Positions 6,756 through 7,522 of a stretch of 7,522 nt of DNA are shown in pieces. Positions within the stretch are counted from its first letter, which is position 1, and every line of letters starts with the position of its first letter. The translations under genes were made by a program, and so were the position numbers. Source of the DNA: Comamonadaceae bacterium (GTDB lineage Bacteria; Pseudomonadota; Gammaproteobacteria; Burkholderiales; Burkholderiaceae_C); contig CANHLD010000081.1 of NCBI GenBank assembly GCA_947461325.1, positions 1-7,522 of the forward strand, written 5' to 3'. Under the pieces are notes generated by a model, which made no database searches, was not told the DNA's origin, and saw nothing but the letters and a program-made list of their open reading frames with translations.

Positions 6756-7522
6756 TAGAGATTTACCAGCAACATCAAAGCCGCTTCGTCCAGCACCGGA
6801 ATACCCAGCGATACCGCTTTGTCCAGTTTGCTGCCAGCAGCCTCTCCCGCGATCACGCCGGTGGTTTTTTTACTGACGCTACCCGCGACTTTTGCGCCAG
6901 CCTGCTCGAGCATTGCTTGCGCCTGGTCACGCGACAGTGTGGGCAAGGTGCCGGTGATGACGTAGGTGTGTCCCGCCAAGGGTAAATCCAGTCTGGCCCC
7001 AGGCGCTGCTTCTTCCCAATGCACACCGCATGCTCGCAGTTGCTCCACCACTTCACGGTTATGCGCCTGGTCAAAAAAGGTACGCAAACTTTGGGCAACA
7101 ACGGGGCCGACATCATTGAGCATCAATAATTGATCCACACTGGCATCCATGATGGCCTCAATGCCGCCGAAATGTCTGGCCAAGTCCTTGGCTGTGGCTT
7201 CACCGACATGGCGTATACCTAAACCAAACAAAAACCTGGGCAACGTGGTTTGTTTAGAACGCTCCAGACTGGCCAATAAGTTGTTGGCCGATTTTTCTGC
7301 CATGCGATCTAAAGCGGCCAGATGACTGAAACCCAATTTGTACAAATCGGGTATGGTGTTGACCAGACCAGCATCGACCAATTGATCCACCAGTTTTTCA
7401 CCCAGGTCATCTACTTCGACCGCGCGTCTATGAGCGAAATGCAAGATGGCTTGTTTGCGTTGGGCGCTGCAAAACAAACCGCCAGTACACCTGTAATCCG
7501 CCTCGCCCTCTTCGCGCAAGGC
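6755..7522 (-). CDS. ligA: NAD-dependent DNA ligase, C-terminal 255 residues, 5' end beyond the window
   Basis: LigA seals nicks in DNA during replication and repair using NAD. Only the last 255 codons are here (the E. coli enzyme has 671); the adenylation and OB domains with the catalytic lysine lie past the right edge. The segment begins inside the four-cysteine zinc finger: YRCTGGLFCSAQRK supplies its last two cysteines (residues 12 and 18 of this fragment). Next come the helix-hairpin-helix repeats (about 30-165), with LFGLGIRHVGEATAKDLA and LLMLNDVGPVVAQS typical of the family. A BRCT domain follows (about 180-255), starting at LAGHTYVITGTL and containing the GAKVAGSVSKKTTGVIAGE region. 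The frame is open to the window edge, and the TTG at 7519 is an internal leucine codon, not a start. The stop TAA shares its last-transcribed A with the ATG of the following kinase gene. Confidence 0.97.
   Translation of the reverse strand, partial: ALREEGEADYRCTGGLFCSAQRKQAILHFAHRRAVEVDDLGEKLVDQLVDAGLVNTIPDLYKLGFSHLAALDRMAEKSANNLLASLERSKQTTLPRFLFGLGIRHVGEATAKDLARHFGGIEAIMDASVDQLLMLNDVGPVVAQSLRTFFDQAHNREVVEQLRACGVHWEEAAPGARLDLPLAGHTYVITGTLPTLSRDQAQAMLEQAGAKVAGSVSKKTTGVIAGEAAGSKLDKAVSLGIPVLDEAALMLLVNL

Overview
This 7.5 kb window looks like a chromosomal core segment of a betaproteobacterium, most likely Burkholderiales (Comamonadaceae-like). The assignment rests on the style of the protein sequences (PurL N-terminus, the GlnD 'FPYSDVDVLVLLP' motif, NAD-dependent LigA) and on the roughly balanced base composition. 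It is my judgement from sequence memory, not a search result. There is no sign of mobile elements, CRISPR arrays, tRNA or rRNA genes or phage genes, and nearly every base is coding.

Layout. Positions 1-2286 (minus strand) hold the first 762 codons of purL, which runs off the left edge before its glutaminase domain. Positions 2287-2405 are the only real intergenic gap, 119 bp between divergent genes. It carries a plausible purL promoter and the ribosome binding site of map. Positions 2406-3218 (plus) encode map, methionine aminopeptidase. Positions 3222-5846 (plus) encode glnD, the PII uridylyl-transferase/uridylyl-removing enzyme, starting three bases after map in the same frame. Positions 5850-6755 (minus) encode a ROK-family sugar kinase very like the fructokinase Mak, converging on glnD with three bases between the stop codons. 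Positions 6755-7522 (minus) hold the last 255 codons of ligA, NAD-dependent DNA ligase. Its TAA overlaps the kinase ATG by one base.

How the genes relate. These are mostly housekeeping functions: purine synthesis, N-terminal methionine removal, nitrogen sensing, sugar phosphorylation, and DNA replication and repair. The transcription units appear to be purL alone leftward, map-glnD rightward, and ligA-mak leftward. A loose thread links purL and glnD: PurL consumes glutamine, and GlnD reads glutamine level and passes it to PII and glutamine synthetase. Nothing here shows co-regulation.

I did not find a novel system. The points worth a second look are the tight gene junctions (map-glnD in frame with one TGA between them, TAATG at ligA-mak, 3-bp convergent glnD/mak ends), purL in the position beside map that rpsB holds in E. 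coli, a sugar kinase sitting behind ligA, and a substitution in the otherwise well-conserved nucleotidyltransferase motif of GlnD.
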